NCBI GenBank assembly: GCA_031835245.1
Contig: JAVKOQ010000346.1
Coordinates: forward strand, 1 to 53,404
Reading direction: 5' to 3'
From: Balamuthia mandrillaris
Lineage: Eukaryota; Discosea; Longamoebia; Balamuthiidae
DNA: 53,404 nt
Of this stretch, positions 37,110 through 47,374 are shown piece after piece (positions within the stretch are counted from its first letter, which is position 1; every line of letters starts with the position of its first letter). Both the position numbers and the translations under genes were made by a program. The notes under the pieces were generated by a model. It made no database searches. It was not told where the DNA came from and saw nothing but the letters and a program-made list of their open reading frames with translations.

Positions 37110-37376
37110 CTTTCTCTCTCTCTTCTTTTTTTTTTGTTGGTAAAACTGAAAAGAGAAAAAGAAAAAGAAAAAGTTTTGTATGTCGACAAAAACATTTGCT
37201 TGTTACGTCATCGGACACGTGCTATTTCCTTTAAAAGGACGTGTGGCGTCATTGATACTATAAAAGGTTACTTTACACGTCATAATAATGACAAAAGGAA
37301 CTGTTGTGATCTTACTGCTTTTTTTTTTCAAACGTCCAATAAAAAATCAAATAGGCAAAGAGATCGTGCGTGTGTG
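37110..37376. promoter_or_regulatory. M20 promoter with TGTCGACA
   Basis: TGTCGACA lies at 37181-37188. Near it are CACGTG (37216-37221) and TTACGTCA (37203-37210). TATAAAAG (37259-37266) points the other way, so its role is unclear. Confidence 0.5.
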
Positions 37377-37656
37377 TTAGGAGGAGAGAGTCCACATGGA
37401 GATGCAAGAGTCTTCACCGCCGGTTACAATGTTGTGGTTCTGCGTTGTTCAACATAACAAACAAAGATAAGAGCAAACTAGGATAAACAACACAAAAGAA
37501 AAAAGAAGGGAAAACAAGGGTCAAAGGGAAAGAGAGACAAACCTGCACGTCCCAATCAAAGCATCGGACGATGGACGTGTGTCCTCCGCTCAGCCGTTGC
37601 AAAGGCACCATTCCCGTACTGGTCACCTCAATGATTGATACTTGTCCGCTTTTTTG

Positions 37657-37695
<39 letters not shown>

Positions 37696-38674
37696 AGCGG
37701 AAGATAAATTAATAAAGCGAGAAGAAGGGAAAGAAGAAAGAAGAAAGAAGAAAGAGTACGCATTGGTGCCGCTGAACAACAACAGCTTTTCGGTGGGGGC
37801 GTGGTAGTAGCAATCGATGTAATAATCCACTGAGAGAGCTTCTCTTGCATCTTTTACTTTGACCAATTCTTCGCACTAGAAGAAAAAAAGGACGTGAGAA
37901 AATAAGATAAAAGAGAAAACGGGGCAGAGGAGAGTATCGACTTTGTCAATGTTCCAAGCGCTAAACGTTTGGTCGGTGGAAAGGACATACAAGTCCTCGC
38001 CTCTGGCTCCAAAGAAGCCAAATGTGGCGACCGCTTCATTCACAGGCAACACTATTGCATCTATGTTAATAAACGAAAACCGAAGACAGAAGACAGAAGA
38101 CAGGAAGAAGAAAGAAAAACCTTCAAGCAAAGCATCCTCTTCCACAATACTTTGGCTTACATCAAACAAGCACACTAGTCCATCGATGGATCCACTGAAA
38201 AGCTTTCCAGGAACGAACGGGTGGAATCGCAACTATGATTACAGTCCGATAAGTAATTGAATGGTACTCTTCGGAGCAGAAAGGAAGAGGAGAGGAAGAA
38301 AGAAGGAAGCATAGGCGTTACCCGAGTTATGTCTTCAGTGTGAGAGTCCTCAAACACGGTCAACGGTTTGCTCAAGTCCTTGCGAAGGTCCCAGAACATG
38401 ATATCCTTGCCTGCACCAGCCGCCAACACGTGTTCACTGCTGCTTTCCAGAGTGAACGAATGCACGCTACTTTTAACTGTGAAGAGAGCCCAGTCAGAAT
38501 GGCGCGTGAGAGAGGAGAGAGAACACTTAACAAAACAAAGAACAAGAGAAAGCGAAGAGAGAGAGAGAGAGAGAAAGAACTTAAAAGAGTGAGAGAGGGA
38601 GGGAGAGAGAACAGGAGACAGAGAGAGAGACTAACAAAACGAAGAAAAGAAAGCGAGGAGAGAGAGAGAGGGGG

Positions 38675-38717
<43 letters not shown>

Positions 38718-39198
38718 AAAGAGGAAAATAAGCACCTTGAGTGCCAAGCACAACGGCTTGTTGGCGCAAGTCCCAACACCTCACGGAGCCATCGTCGGAG
38801 GAGGACCACAACAGGCTGGCATTGCTGGCGGAGAAGGCGAGCTGCGAGACGGCGTCCGCATGTCCGGTCAGCCGCCCCACGACCTCCAGCGTCTGTCTGG
38901 AGAACAGGCCGATGCCAAAGGAAGAGTCCGCCGCGGCCAAGACCTGTGTAGTGGCAGTGCTGCCGAGGGAGGACGCGGTGGAAGAAGATGAAGAAGGCAA
39001 GGCGGGGCTCACCGCAAATTGGCAAACGTAGCAGGAACGATCGGCGTCGTCGTCCTCATCGAGCGGTGGTTGGTGCTGGTGGTGGGGTTGCTTCGGAGGG
39101 GGTTGGTGGTTGGGGATCTTGTGGGTTTTGATGGGTTTGAAGACAGGAGAAGCAGAGGCTTCCTGTGCTGGCGTCGCGGCGGTTGCGCTTGGTTCCAT
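37377..39198 (-). CDS. WDR89: WD40-repeat protein, WDR89-like
   Basis: About seven exons run from 39198 (MEPSATAATPAQEASAS) to the stop at 37377-37379. The N-terminal 45 residues are Pro/His-rich. Then come repeats: VVGRLTGHADAVSQLAFS with LLWSSSDDGSVRCWDLRQQ, VLAAGAGKDIMFWDLRKDLS, HTEDITR with LRFHPFVPGKLFSGSIDGLV, DLYVLSTDQTFSAWNIDK, YYHAPTEKLLLFSGTN, SGGHTSIVRCFDWDVQ, and the last exon NHNIVTGGEDSCISMWTLSS. The order, the HTEDIT-LRFHP pairing and the GGH...VRCFDWDVQ end match WDR89, a WD protein of unclear function. Two introns carry (GA)n on the plus strand. Orthology is likely but not proven. Confidence 0.8.
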
Positions 39199-39220
39199 TC
39201 TTCTTTCTTTCTCTTTTGTT

Positions 39221-39460
39221 GGTTTTATCGACATTTCACGATATTTGCCGACGAACCCTAAATATGTCGTCGATGATTCATTATTTTGATAATTATAACA
39301 AATTTCCATTAATGCCAATTATTAGAAACAAATTTCTTCTTTTAATGGTTTTATCGACAATTGACGGTTTTTGCCGACGAACCCGAATTACTGTCGTCGA
39401 TGATTGATTATTTTGATGATAGTAAATCGGTAATGCCAATTAGTGAAATAAATTATCGTT
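39221..39460. repeat. Two-copy tandem repeat of about 125 bp upstream of the WDR89-like gene
   Basis: Copy one (39221-39340) and copy two (39347-39460) share GGTTTTATCGACA, TTTGCCGACGAACCC, TGTCGTCGATGATT, TTATTTTGAT and AATGCCAATTA in the same order, with some divergence between. Each copy contains TCGACA and TGTCGTCGA, variants of the promoter palindrome. Confidence 0.8.
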
Positions 39461-39501
39461 AAATTTCCGTTTAAATGTAACGCTGATTCGTCTCTTTTTT
39501 T

Positions 39502-40909
39502 TTATTTCTCAGTGCAGGCAGACAACAAACCTCGTTGATGCACTTCCAAAAAAGAAGACAACAAAGCTTGTTCGTCAGAAGCCTCCTCGGCACCCTCGCT
39601 GATGGCTTGCTCTGAAGCAAAGGTCTCCAATACATGCTGCTCTTGTTCTTCTGTGAAGCTTAAGAGAGGACCCATGGCATGCTCCACAGTAGCGCCAATG
39701 CTGTGCAACAAGTCTTCTCCGACATGCTGCAAGTAATATTCAAGGAAAGAGATCTTCCTGGTGGTCAAAGCGGCCTGAAAGACTTTGGCGACAAGTATTA
39801 TCGTGCGTTGTTGCTGCCGTGTGGGGAAGAGTCCACCTGTCACCTCGGGCTTGTCCGAAGACAACATCAGGCCGGGGACCACCAGCCGACAGAAGAACCA
39901 GAAGGCCGCAGGATTGTTACGTCGGTCGTTCCTCGCAAGATGCTTAAGGTGAAAGAGCACCAAGAGCAAGCACCGAGGGAGCTTATCCAAGTTTCTTAGA
40001 ACTGCATGGAGGCAACCTTGAAAGGTCTGTAGCAACCTTACGGCGTTGGTTTCAAAATAAGAACCAGACAACAGAGTGAGGGAATTCAGCTCCGTATCCA
40101 GGTTTTCCCGAAGCGCCGCACATTGCTGCCATGTTTGCTTCACCACAGCATCAAGAAAGTGCTGAGCTCTACGCTTGGCCCACTGGCTCCAGAGTTGCCC
40201 AAGAAAAGAGGGGCGATGGAAAAGATGTCCAAAGACCTCCTGCTGATCTACTTCCGCTAGTTCTCGGTGTAGTTGCTGTTGGTATCGTACCAAACCCAGG
40301 AGAAGAACAAATGGGATGAGGGGAGGAGCATGGTAGTCCATCTCCACCAGGCAAAGAGCCAAGATTCGATTGCTCTGGTATTCGTTTTGCATGTTGCTGA
40401 CCTTTAGGATAGCCTCGGGGTCCAGCATCGTGTCCAACAGCGGCTCCAACTCCAGTTTTTCAACGTCTTCTCGTTGGGCTAATTGTTGGGACAGAACAGA
40501 CAAGAGCCTCCGTTTGGACGAGAGCAGCCAAGCCGTCCGCTTTGGAGCAGACCACCACGGAGATGGCTCCACCACGTTCAAACCTAGAAACAAGGCCACA
40601 ACTTTACGAACTTTTTGGTGGTTGTCAGAAGAAGAAGAAGAAGAAAGGGTGATATGTTGGACTTACTGAAAGGGTGCCACGAGCCCAAGGGGTCGTCTTC
40701 CCAAGGCCTCTCCACGCAACGAAGGCTAGAGGCTCCGCAATGCCGTCGCACCAGGGCGCTCCAGAGAGCACGTCCCGAACGTCCGTGAGGAAGCTGAGTA
40801 TCAGGACATGGAGCTCCGTAGGCAAAGAGGGGCCGCATTGCTCATCCCCGCAGAACAGCATTTGCCAAAACAACTGATCCAGAGAATTTAATGTTTCTTT
40901 CCTGCCCAT
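39502..40909 (-). CDS. RasGAP-like protein with F-box-like N-terminus
   Basis: Two parts: 40909-40667, then from about 40583 to the stop at 39502. Near the N-terminus, LPTELHVLILSFLTDV resembles an F-box. The C-terminal part resembles a RasGAP helical domain: HLFHRPSFLGQLWSQWAKRR, RLLQTFQGCLHAVLRNLDKL, WFFCRLVVPGLMLSS (like FLRFFCPAILNP) and RTIILVAKVFQAAL. RasGAPs speed GTP hydrolysis on Ras with an arginine in LFRGNSLATK; here that segment reads LFHRPSFLGQ, so the finger is displaced or lost. The best donor (GTAAGT at 40666) and the only clear acceptor (TTTCTAG at 40584) differ in phase, so the intron or an extra small exon is unresolved. Family call is moderate; an unrelated helical protein is possible. 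Confidence 0.5.
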
Positions 40910-41221
40910 TTTATGATTTCCTATTGGTAGAGAGCATTTATGTCGACGTGCCACGTCAGTTTCTTCGTCGACAGGAGAGTAGATAGATACGAGTCATTCA
41001 TCATGGACCGGAGAGAGCACAGTGTCGTCACAAAATAAGATTACTGTCGTGACGACATGAGTTACACTCCAACAAAAAAAAAACCCAAAATAAGAACAAA
41101 GCCTAAGTCAAAGCACTCTCCTTCCTGTTGTGGTTGGTTGTGGTGGTGGTGGTGGTGGTGCTTGCCGACGAAGCAGAAGAAGCAGCAGCAGCGACGGTCG
41201 ACGGGGTGGAAAACGATACAA
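40910..41221. promoter_or_regulatory. Divergent promoter with TGTCG inverted repeats
   Basis: This contains TGTCGACG (40941-40948), CGTCGACA (40966-40973) and the 13-bp palindrome TGTCGTGACGACA (41045-41057). The thioesterase could start at an in-frame ATG at 41057 instead of 41222, which would overlap the palindrome. Confidence 0.5.
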
Positions 41222-41849
41222 ATGCAGTCGCGGAGAGATAAGGAAACGGTCGTCATCGAACCCACGGAAACGCACACGGCTACCGTGATCTTTCTTCACG
41301 GTACGGTTTTCTTTTTTTTTTTTCGCTTCTTTTTTTTTTTGTTTTGATGGGTTGGTTGATGAACATCTTTTTAAAATTTCTGCGTTAGGTTTGGGAGATA
41401 CAGGAATGGGCTGGTATGACCCTATGAAACAGCTGAGTGCCGAAAATCCTCACATCAAGTTTATCCTTCCAACTGCGTACTGTTTGCTACCCTCTTCCTT
41501 TCTTCCCTCTCTCTCTGCTCTCTCTGCTCTCTGTTCACTCGCTTGCTCTTTCTCTCCCGCCTTAATGATCCTGTTTGGCAACAAAACATAGACCAAGAAG
41601 ACCGGTCACTATTAACTTTGGTAGCGTTATGCCGGCGTGGTACGATATCACCGACCTTGGAGCCAGTAGAGAAGAGCAAAAGTGCGAAGGCATCCATGAC
41701 GCAAAAGCCACTGGTTATTTTTTCTCTTTCTCTTTCTCTTTCTCTTTCTCTTTCTCTTTCTCTTTCTCTTTCTCTTTCTCTTTCTCTTTCTCTTTCTCTT
41801 TCTCTTTCTCTTTCTCTTTCTCTTTCTCTTTCTCTTCTCTTTCTCTTTC

Positions 41850-41908
<59 letters not shown>

Positions 41909-42707
41909 TTTTTTTCTCTTTCCCTTTCTCTTTCTCTTTCTCTCTTCTCTCTTCTCCTCCTCTCTTCCTCTCTTACTCCTCCTCTTCCTCTTCCTCTTCC
42001 TCGATTGTCATTGCTCTTGCTGATCTCATTGAATAAACAGTGGAAAGACTCATCAAGGCTGAAGTGGAAGAACACGGCATTCCACATCATCGCATCATCA
42101 TCGGTGGTTTCTCTCAAGGTGCTGCTGTATCCCTATTTACTGGGTATCTTTCTCCTCACTTATGTTCTTCTTTATTCTTTCTTCTTCCTTGTTTACTGTT
42201 TCTTTTTGCTAGTTTCTTTACCTTTGGTTGTGATTTGGTTTTGTTTTTCGTTCTTCTCCTGTGTTGTGTCTGCTTTCTCATTCGTCATTACCGCATCTAG
42301 AATCCTTTTTTTTAACTTCTCATTTTTCTTGCAGCTTCTCTCTTCCCTCCACATTAGCTGGAGTAATCGCCCTCAGTGGCTACCTCGCCCTCAAGGACGA
42401 GTTCCTGGCCAACCTGACCGAAGCCGGTCGCCTGGCCCCTCTCCTCATGTGCCACGGGGAGAGCGACCCTCTCATCCGGCTCTCCTGGGCAGAGCTCTCC
42501 TTTCAAGCGATTCAGTCGATTGCCGGAGTGAAGAAAGCCACTTTTAAAAAGTATAGAGGATTGGCTCACTCGTTGAGCTTGCAGGAGCTGAAGGACGTGG
42601 CGGCGTTTGTGAGGGAATGCCTGCCGAAAGAGGAGAAAGAGAAAGAGGAAGAGAAGAAGGGTGGAGGTAGTGAAGGAGAAGACGATACTTCAACTCATCG
42701 TCTTTAA
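41222..42707 (+). CDS. Acyl-protein thioesterase / lysophospholipase
   Basis: Exons 41222-41300, 41389-41476, 41592-41713, 42041-42143 and 42335-42707 join to 254 residues. It is an alpha/beta hydrolase of the APT1/LYPLA family, which removes palmitate from Ras and other lipidated proteins. The motifs are VIFLHGLGDTGMGWYDPM, RRPVTINFGSVMPAWYDI, the nucleophile elbow IIIGGFSQGAAVSL (Ser), HGESDPLI (Asp) and GLAHSL (His). The family's usual GGxG after the Ser is GA here. The last 25 residues are a Lys/Glu-rich tail beyond the family's usual end. An upstream in-frame ATG at 41057 would add a Trp/Lys-rich leader; 41222 is preferred because it matches family length. Confidence 0.93.
41714..42030 (+). 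repeat. (CTCTTT)n microsatellite in thioesterase intron
   Basis: About 240 bp of CTCTTT units (41718-41960) grade into CTCCTCTTC and fill intron 3, which runs from 41714 to 42040. It is the longest simple repeat in the window and is pure pyrimidine on the sense strand. Confidence 0.95.
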
Positions 42708-43228
42708 CAGAAGGAAAAAAAAAGAAGCAAATGAACCAGAAGAAAGGGAGGAATGAAATGATAGAACAACAAGCCAGCCAGCCAGAAAGAAACAACGCCA
42801 AAGAAAGAAAGGAGTGATCATCATTCCTCTTCTCTATGTCATGAATTATAACCCAGGTTATTTGCTGCTTCTCATCTGTTTAAAGTGGGCAGAGCCAACC
42901 CTTTGTAGCATCTTGCCATCCTGCATCTTGCCAATGTTGCTGACGTCGTACCCCACCAATGGGTGCTGTTTCTCATTTTTTGCCCCCCACCAACCCCTTA
43001 AGGCGTGACGGTTCAAAAGAAGAACAAGAAGAACAGGAAGAAGAAGAAGAAGAACAAGAAGAACAAGAAGAAGAAGAAGAACAAGAACAAGAAGAAGAAG
43101 AAGAACAAGAAGAAGAACACGAAGAAGAACAACCTTCAGAAAAGAACAGCAAGACCCATAATTCGTTTTTCAGGTGGGAAAGCGGTTGTTCAAAAGGGAG
43201 GACACCAAACATTACAAATTAATTATAC
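42708..43228. other. Intergenic, (GAA/CAA)n rich
   Basis: 3' flank of the thioesterase gene. 43017-43132 is a GAA/CAA purine-rich array. Nothing coding is supported. It ends immediately before the tRNA candidate. Confidence 0.6.
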
Positions 43229-43504
43229 GGCCCTTTGGTGTAAGCGTGGCATCACACCCGTTTGGATCATGAGGAATATTGGATGTCTCTCATTCATTGT
43301 TGGACTCGTATGTTGCCCAGAGGTGCGCGCGCCCAACCCGTTTGGGCGTGCACGTTTCGCACAGTAATGATCCAAAAGGCTGACCTTTCTTTGCAAATTG
43401 CTTGCTTCTTCCTTCGTGAAAACGGGAGAGAGAAGCAAACAAGTGCAGAAGAGTTGGGGTGCGGCTTGTTATGGGAGGTCCCAGTTCGACTCTGGGAAGG
43501 GCCA
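43229..43504 (+). tRNA. Candidate tRNA gene with intron of about 200 bp (Pro-UGG favoured)
   Basis: The 5' part starts GGCCCTT (43229-43235) and the 3' part ends AAGGGCC plus A (43497-43504), a perfect 7-bp acceptor stem. D-arm: GTGT (43238-43241), loop with GTGGCA, TCAC (43252-43255). Anticodon stem: CCCGT (43257-43261) with ATGGG (43471-43475). Variable loop AGGT. T-arm: CCCAG-TTCGACT-CTGGG (43480-43496), fully paired. A-box-like TGGTGTAAGCGTGG and B-box-like AGTTCGACTCT are present, and T5 follows at 43509. The loop begins TTTGGA; depending on a one-base register the anticodon is TGG (Pro) or GGA. The short variable loop argues against Ser. The intron of about 200 bp lies in the anticodon loop. 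Confidence 0.75.
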
Positions 43505-43738
43505 TTCCTTTTTATTCCCTTTTTTTTTTTAAAAAAAAACAAACAGAACGTGAGGTTGGCCTTTGGTTGGAAGGAAGGCCTCCGCCAAACAAAACCATTT
43601 GCTGTTTGTCAAGAGCTCTCTCTCTTCTTTCTTTTTCCACAAAGCAATAAAAAATGCTATTCTGTTCATCTCTTCATAAGGAGAACAACTAACCACCAAT
43701 AACAATTTATTGTGAAAAATTTGAAAATATCGCTTCAG

Positions 43739-44109
43739 CAAAGAAGGAGGAAACCCTATAGTACAGTATGAAGAAGAAGCAACGAGCCACCGCATCGTGC
43801 CGGACCTTGTCTCTGAACTCCCTCGCTCTCTGCTCAAGGTTCTTTTGTTTTTTTTCAACCTCCCTGCCACTAGGAAAATAACCTAGTTGTTTGTGCAGGT
43901 TTCCTTTCATGATGGAGAGGAAGGACAGCTCACCCTCAGCCCAGGAACGGAGCTGAAGCCACAGCAAGTGCGGCAGGTACCTCGCCTCCGCCTTGCTGAA
44001 GCCGAGGGAGGAAGAAGCTCTGCTTTGTACACCGTCATGCTGGTGGATCCGGATGCTCCCAGCCCGCTCGACCCCAAGTTTAAGGCTTGGTTGCATTGGC
44101 TCGGCTAGT

Positions 44110-44166
<57 letters not shown>

Positions 44167-44651
44167 TTCTCTTCATTTGGAGCTAAAAACGTTTGTAAAA
44201 AACAGCGGTGAACGTGCCCCTTTCCTCTGATGACGAGCTTGAACCGGAGAAAGGCTTTGCCATCGCTGAATACGTAGGAGCTGCGCCCGGCAAAGACAGC
44301 GGTATCACCCTCTAAACTCTTTCACCATCTCGACCTCAACTTTGACTCCTTTCTTTTCTTGTTGTCTCTTTCTTTTCTCTTCTTCCTCCTCCTCCTCCTC
44401 TTGTTCATGTTCTCTCCGCAGGAAAACACCGATACACTTTTCTTGTCTATGAGCAACCTGGCGTTATCGACGTGGAGAATGAGACGGTCATCAAAAGCAG
44501 AGGCTGTGGCTTTGCTCCAAGAAGGTCCTTCCAACCATCTGCCTTTCAGCAAAAGCATGGCCTGAGCTCTCTCCTGGCTTTCAACATGTTTTATGCTGAG
44601 TGGGATGAATCCGTGCCTGCTTCTCACAAACTGATTCTTGGTGAAGAATGA
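43739..44651 (+). CDS. Phosphatidylethanolamine-binding protein (PEBP)
   Basis: PEBP-family proteins bind anionic ligands and often regulate kinases. Coding exons seen: from about 43739 (ATSHRIVPDLVSELPRSLLK), 43901-44105 (VSFHDGEEGQLTLSPG, LYTVMLVDPDAPSPLDPKFK, AWLHWL), 44205-44300 (VNVPLSSDDELEPEKGFAIA, EYVGAAPGKDSG) and 44421-44651 (KHRYTFLVYEQPGVIDVE, LLAFNMFYAEWDE). The DPDAPS block and the GKHRYTFLVYEQPG block are the family's ligand-site signatures. No suitable ATG lies in frame just upstream of 43739; a stop precedes it, and CTTCAG at 43733-43738 looks like an acceptor, so a first exon further upstream is expected but was not found. It is convergent with the next gene, with 59 bp between stops. 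Confidence 0.88.
44108..44163 (+). repeat. (CT)n microsatellite in PEBP intron
   Basis: A nearly pure CT run of about 50 bp on the sense strand follows directly after the exon carrying the DPDAPS motif. Confidence 0.9.
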
Positions 44652-44710
44652 TGGAGGTTTGGAGAAGATGGAGGAAAAGAAAAAACTGCTTTTTGCCAAA
44701 CTTTGTTAAA

Positions 44711-46630
44711 CTATGACTGTGATGATTGTTGTGGCGGTGTCGTTGGTGTTAGTGTTGTTGGTGTGGTTGGTGCTGGTGTTGCTTTAGGAACAAGAGAGAG
44801 GCCACCATCATCCAATGGAATGATACGAACGTTTGAGGAAGAAGTCGAAGGAAAAGCAAATGGCAGTTGTTGTTGCTGCTGTTGTTGATGTTGTAAGTCC
44901 TTCGTTCGCTGCGTTCCAACGATATCTCTTGCCGCTGCTTCTCTCTTCCCCTCTTTCTCCCTGTCTCTATCTCTCTGTTCTGCTCTTTCTTTTCGTATCT
45001 CTTCTTTCTCTTCCTTATCACCATCTTCTTCTTCATTCAAATCGTGCATCTTTTCTTGAAACTTTCTCTCGGTGATAAAGTCATCCAAAAAACGGATCTT
45101 GTTGTTGGTTGCAGAGATGGCACTCGTCGCGATGGAGAAGATTTGCTTCACTGAGTTCATTGACTCTCGTAAGTAATAGAGTTCTTGAATGAGTTCATCT
45201 TTGTCAACTTCCGGTTTGATCACTTTTGTTATGACTTTGCTTCCACTGTCTTCACTCTCTTCATTCTCGACGTCGTTGGTTCGTTGTATGGTTAGTACAT
45301 TTTGCTGTTTTTGATGCAGATTGTGGTTGAAAATAGTTTGTCGAAGGCGGCGAGCCGTTTCATCAGCGCTTTTTCTCAACTTCATCTCCACTTCGACCTC
45401 CAATTTCAGTTCCTTCATCTTTATCGCTTGTTGCTTGTTCTCTTCCTCCTTTTCGGCCAGTTTGGAGCGAGTTTCTTCCAGAGAAGCTTCCAACTCTTTT
45501 CTTCGCTGCGATTCCTCCTCTCTTAGAGCTTCGTATTTGTGTTGCCATTCACTTGCTGTTGTTTGTTTGTCTGTTTCTAATTGTTCGAGTCGTTGTTGAA
45601 CTTTGGAAAGTTGTTCGTTTGTTGTTTGAAACCGTTCGTTGAGGGAAGAGAGTTGTTGGGTTAAAGAAGAAGCTTGTTGTCGTTCTTTTTGGAGAGAGTC
45701 TTCAGAGGCTTTGAGTTGAGTATAGAGATTCATAAGTTTGCGTTGTGTTTCTTCTAGACGTTCCTCGGTTTGTGTTTCTTTTTGGCGTAGCTCTTCGTTT
45801 TGGCGTTGAAGAGATTCGATTGTTACTGTTTTTCGTTGTTTCAGAAGTTGGAAAGAGAAAGAGAGAGGGTTGAGTGAGTGAACAGCAATGAAGAAAGAGG
45901 AAATGGCAAACCTCTAAACTGATTTGCTGCTTTGTCAAAGAAAGTGATGCAATCGGGACACATCTGTTGCGCCATCTGTTCAGCGGTAGCTCCTTCCTTG
46001 TTCTTCAAAGTAAGATCCGCATCAGCCATTACCAGTACTGTAATCACGTTTTCATTGGCATTCAACACTGCAAAATGAAGACTATGGATTTTTTTTTTTG
46101 TATCAGTAGAGAAGCAAGAACAACAAAAAAAAAACTAGTAAAAAGTCATACGCAGTGTTGCCGTTGAGAGATTGCAAGTTCATGCCAGCTCCAGCTTTTA
46201 AAAGGAACTCCACAGAGGCGGTATGGCCACCTAATGATGCCCTCATGAGGGCTGACTCTCCCTCGTTATCCACTGCATTCACGTCTGCTCCTCTTTCAAT
46301 CAGATACTCCAGCATCTCCGTGTGTCCTGCAAAAGAAAAGGAAAGAGAGGAAGAAATTCAGATGCCGTTTTTAAGAAGAAAACAGAAATGTAAAAGAAGA
46401 AGAAGAAGAAGAAGAAGAAGAAGAAGAAGAAGAAGAACAAGAAGAAGAAGAACAAAAAAAACAAAAAAAACAAGAACAACAAAAAACAACAAGCAATGGA
46501 TGAGGAAGACAACAAAAACAACGAAAACAAGAAATGAAAGAGAAGGTACCTTCATCAGCAGCCCTGAGCGCGTTTGGAACGGCAGAGTGAGGAAGAGAGC
46601 GCAAGTGAGAATGAGAGAGAATCAAAGAAG

Positions 46631-46666
<36 letters not shown>

Positions 46667-46969
46667 AAAATGTGAAAAGCGGAGGAGACCAAAAAAAAAT
46701 AACGCAAACCAATGAAGAGGAGTGGAGCCGGTGTCATCTTTCGCGGTAAGCCCGGGCATGCCCCTCTCCTGAAAGAGCTTGGCCATTTCCAAGCGACCCT
46801 CCTGGGCCGCCCAGTGGTAGGGAGTGGCCCCTCCCATGAACACCAAAGCAGGCGGTTCCTCGTCCGAGCCTTCCTCCTGGGACAGAGGGTCCCGGTCGGA
46901 GCGCAGGAGCTCTTCCAGGGCTGCCAGGTCGTTCTCTCGGATGACGCGGATGAGTTCTACCTCCAACAT
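44711..46969 (-). CDS. Ankyrin-repeat and coiled-coil protein
   Basis: It starts at 46969 (MLEVELIRVIRENDLAALEE) and ends at 44711. Ankyrin repeats appear in the first exons: ATPYHWAAQEGRLEMAKLFQ, STPLHW, HTEMLEYLIERGADVNAVDN, ESALMRASLGGHTASVEFLL, then VLVMADADLTLKNKEGATAE. From about 45840 a long coiled coil begins (SLQRQNEELRQKE, ERLEETQRKLMNLYTQLKAS, QLETDKQTTASEWQHKYEAL) and continues to about 45330. A segment with IKPEVDKDELIQELYYLRES and a Gln-rich, Pro/Thr-rich tail follow. There is no catalytic domain; it looks like a scaffold. Introns contain (AAG)n at 46396-46440 and (GA)n at 46636-46662. The family is not recognised beyond these modules. Confidence 0.8.
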
Positions 46970-47374
46970 GCTGCGTGAGTGGCGCTGTGCTTGCTTTCTC
47001 TCGAGCTGTCGTGACTGCCTGTGTGCTTCTTCTTCGTTAAACTTTTTTCTCTCTTTCTGAGAAAAAAAGAATTTTGGAGAAATGTGTTATCTGTGCGAGT
47101 CGAACGCGTGACTCCCGCATGCGGGTTCAATCTGCGAAACTGAAACGGTCGCCCCTTCACTTGGCAACACTCTGGAACTGGACATTCGTTGTGGGAGCGA
47201 CATCTCGTCCAGCGGTGCAACATTATTATCGAAAAAAAAAGAGTAGCACAAGAAAGAGACAAAAAAAAAAGATTGATTTGGTTCAACGCACTCAAACCAA
47301 CTCAGACCCCCCCCCCACTTGATTGGATTCGCCCTCGTTCCCGTTCACCCTTTCTCTGGTCTCAGAAAGAAAGA
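46970..47374. promoter_or_regulatory. Divergent intergenic region with tRNA-like fragment
   Basis: This separates the ankyrin/coiled-coil and QCR10-like starts. Near 47085-47160 is a GCGTTCGACTC box on the minus strand and a perfect CCCGCATGCGGG palindrome, but no full tRNA folds. No TGTCGACA is present. Confidence 0.4.

Noticed and set aside
37259-37266. TATAAAAG as a TATA box for the M20 gene
   Set aside because: It is on the opposite strand to both flanking genes and would point into the 3' end of the WDR89-like gene.
43017-43132. Lys/Glu-rich small gene
   Set aside because: It is a GAA/CAA simple repeat, open in several frames, without start context or conserved residues.
47085-47160. 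tRNA-like sequence on the minus strand
   Set aside because: It has a B-box-like GCGTTCGACTC and a T run, but the T-stem has two mismatches and CCCGCATGCGGG leaves no anticodon loop with a U33.
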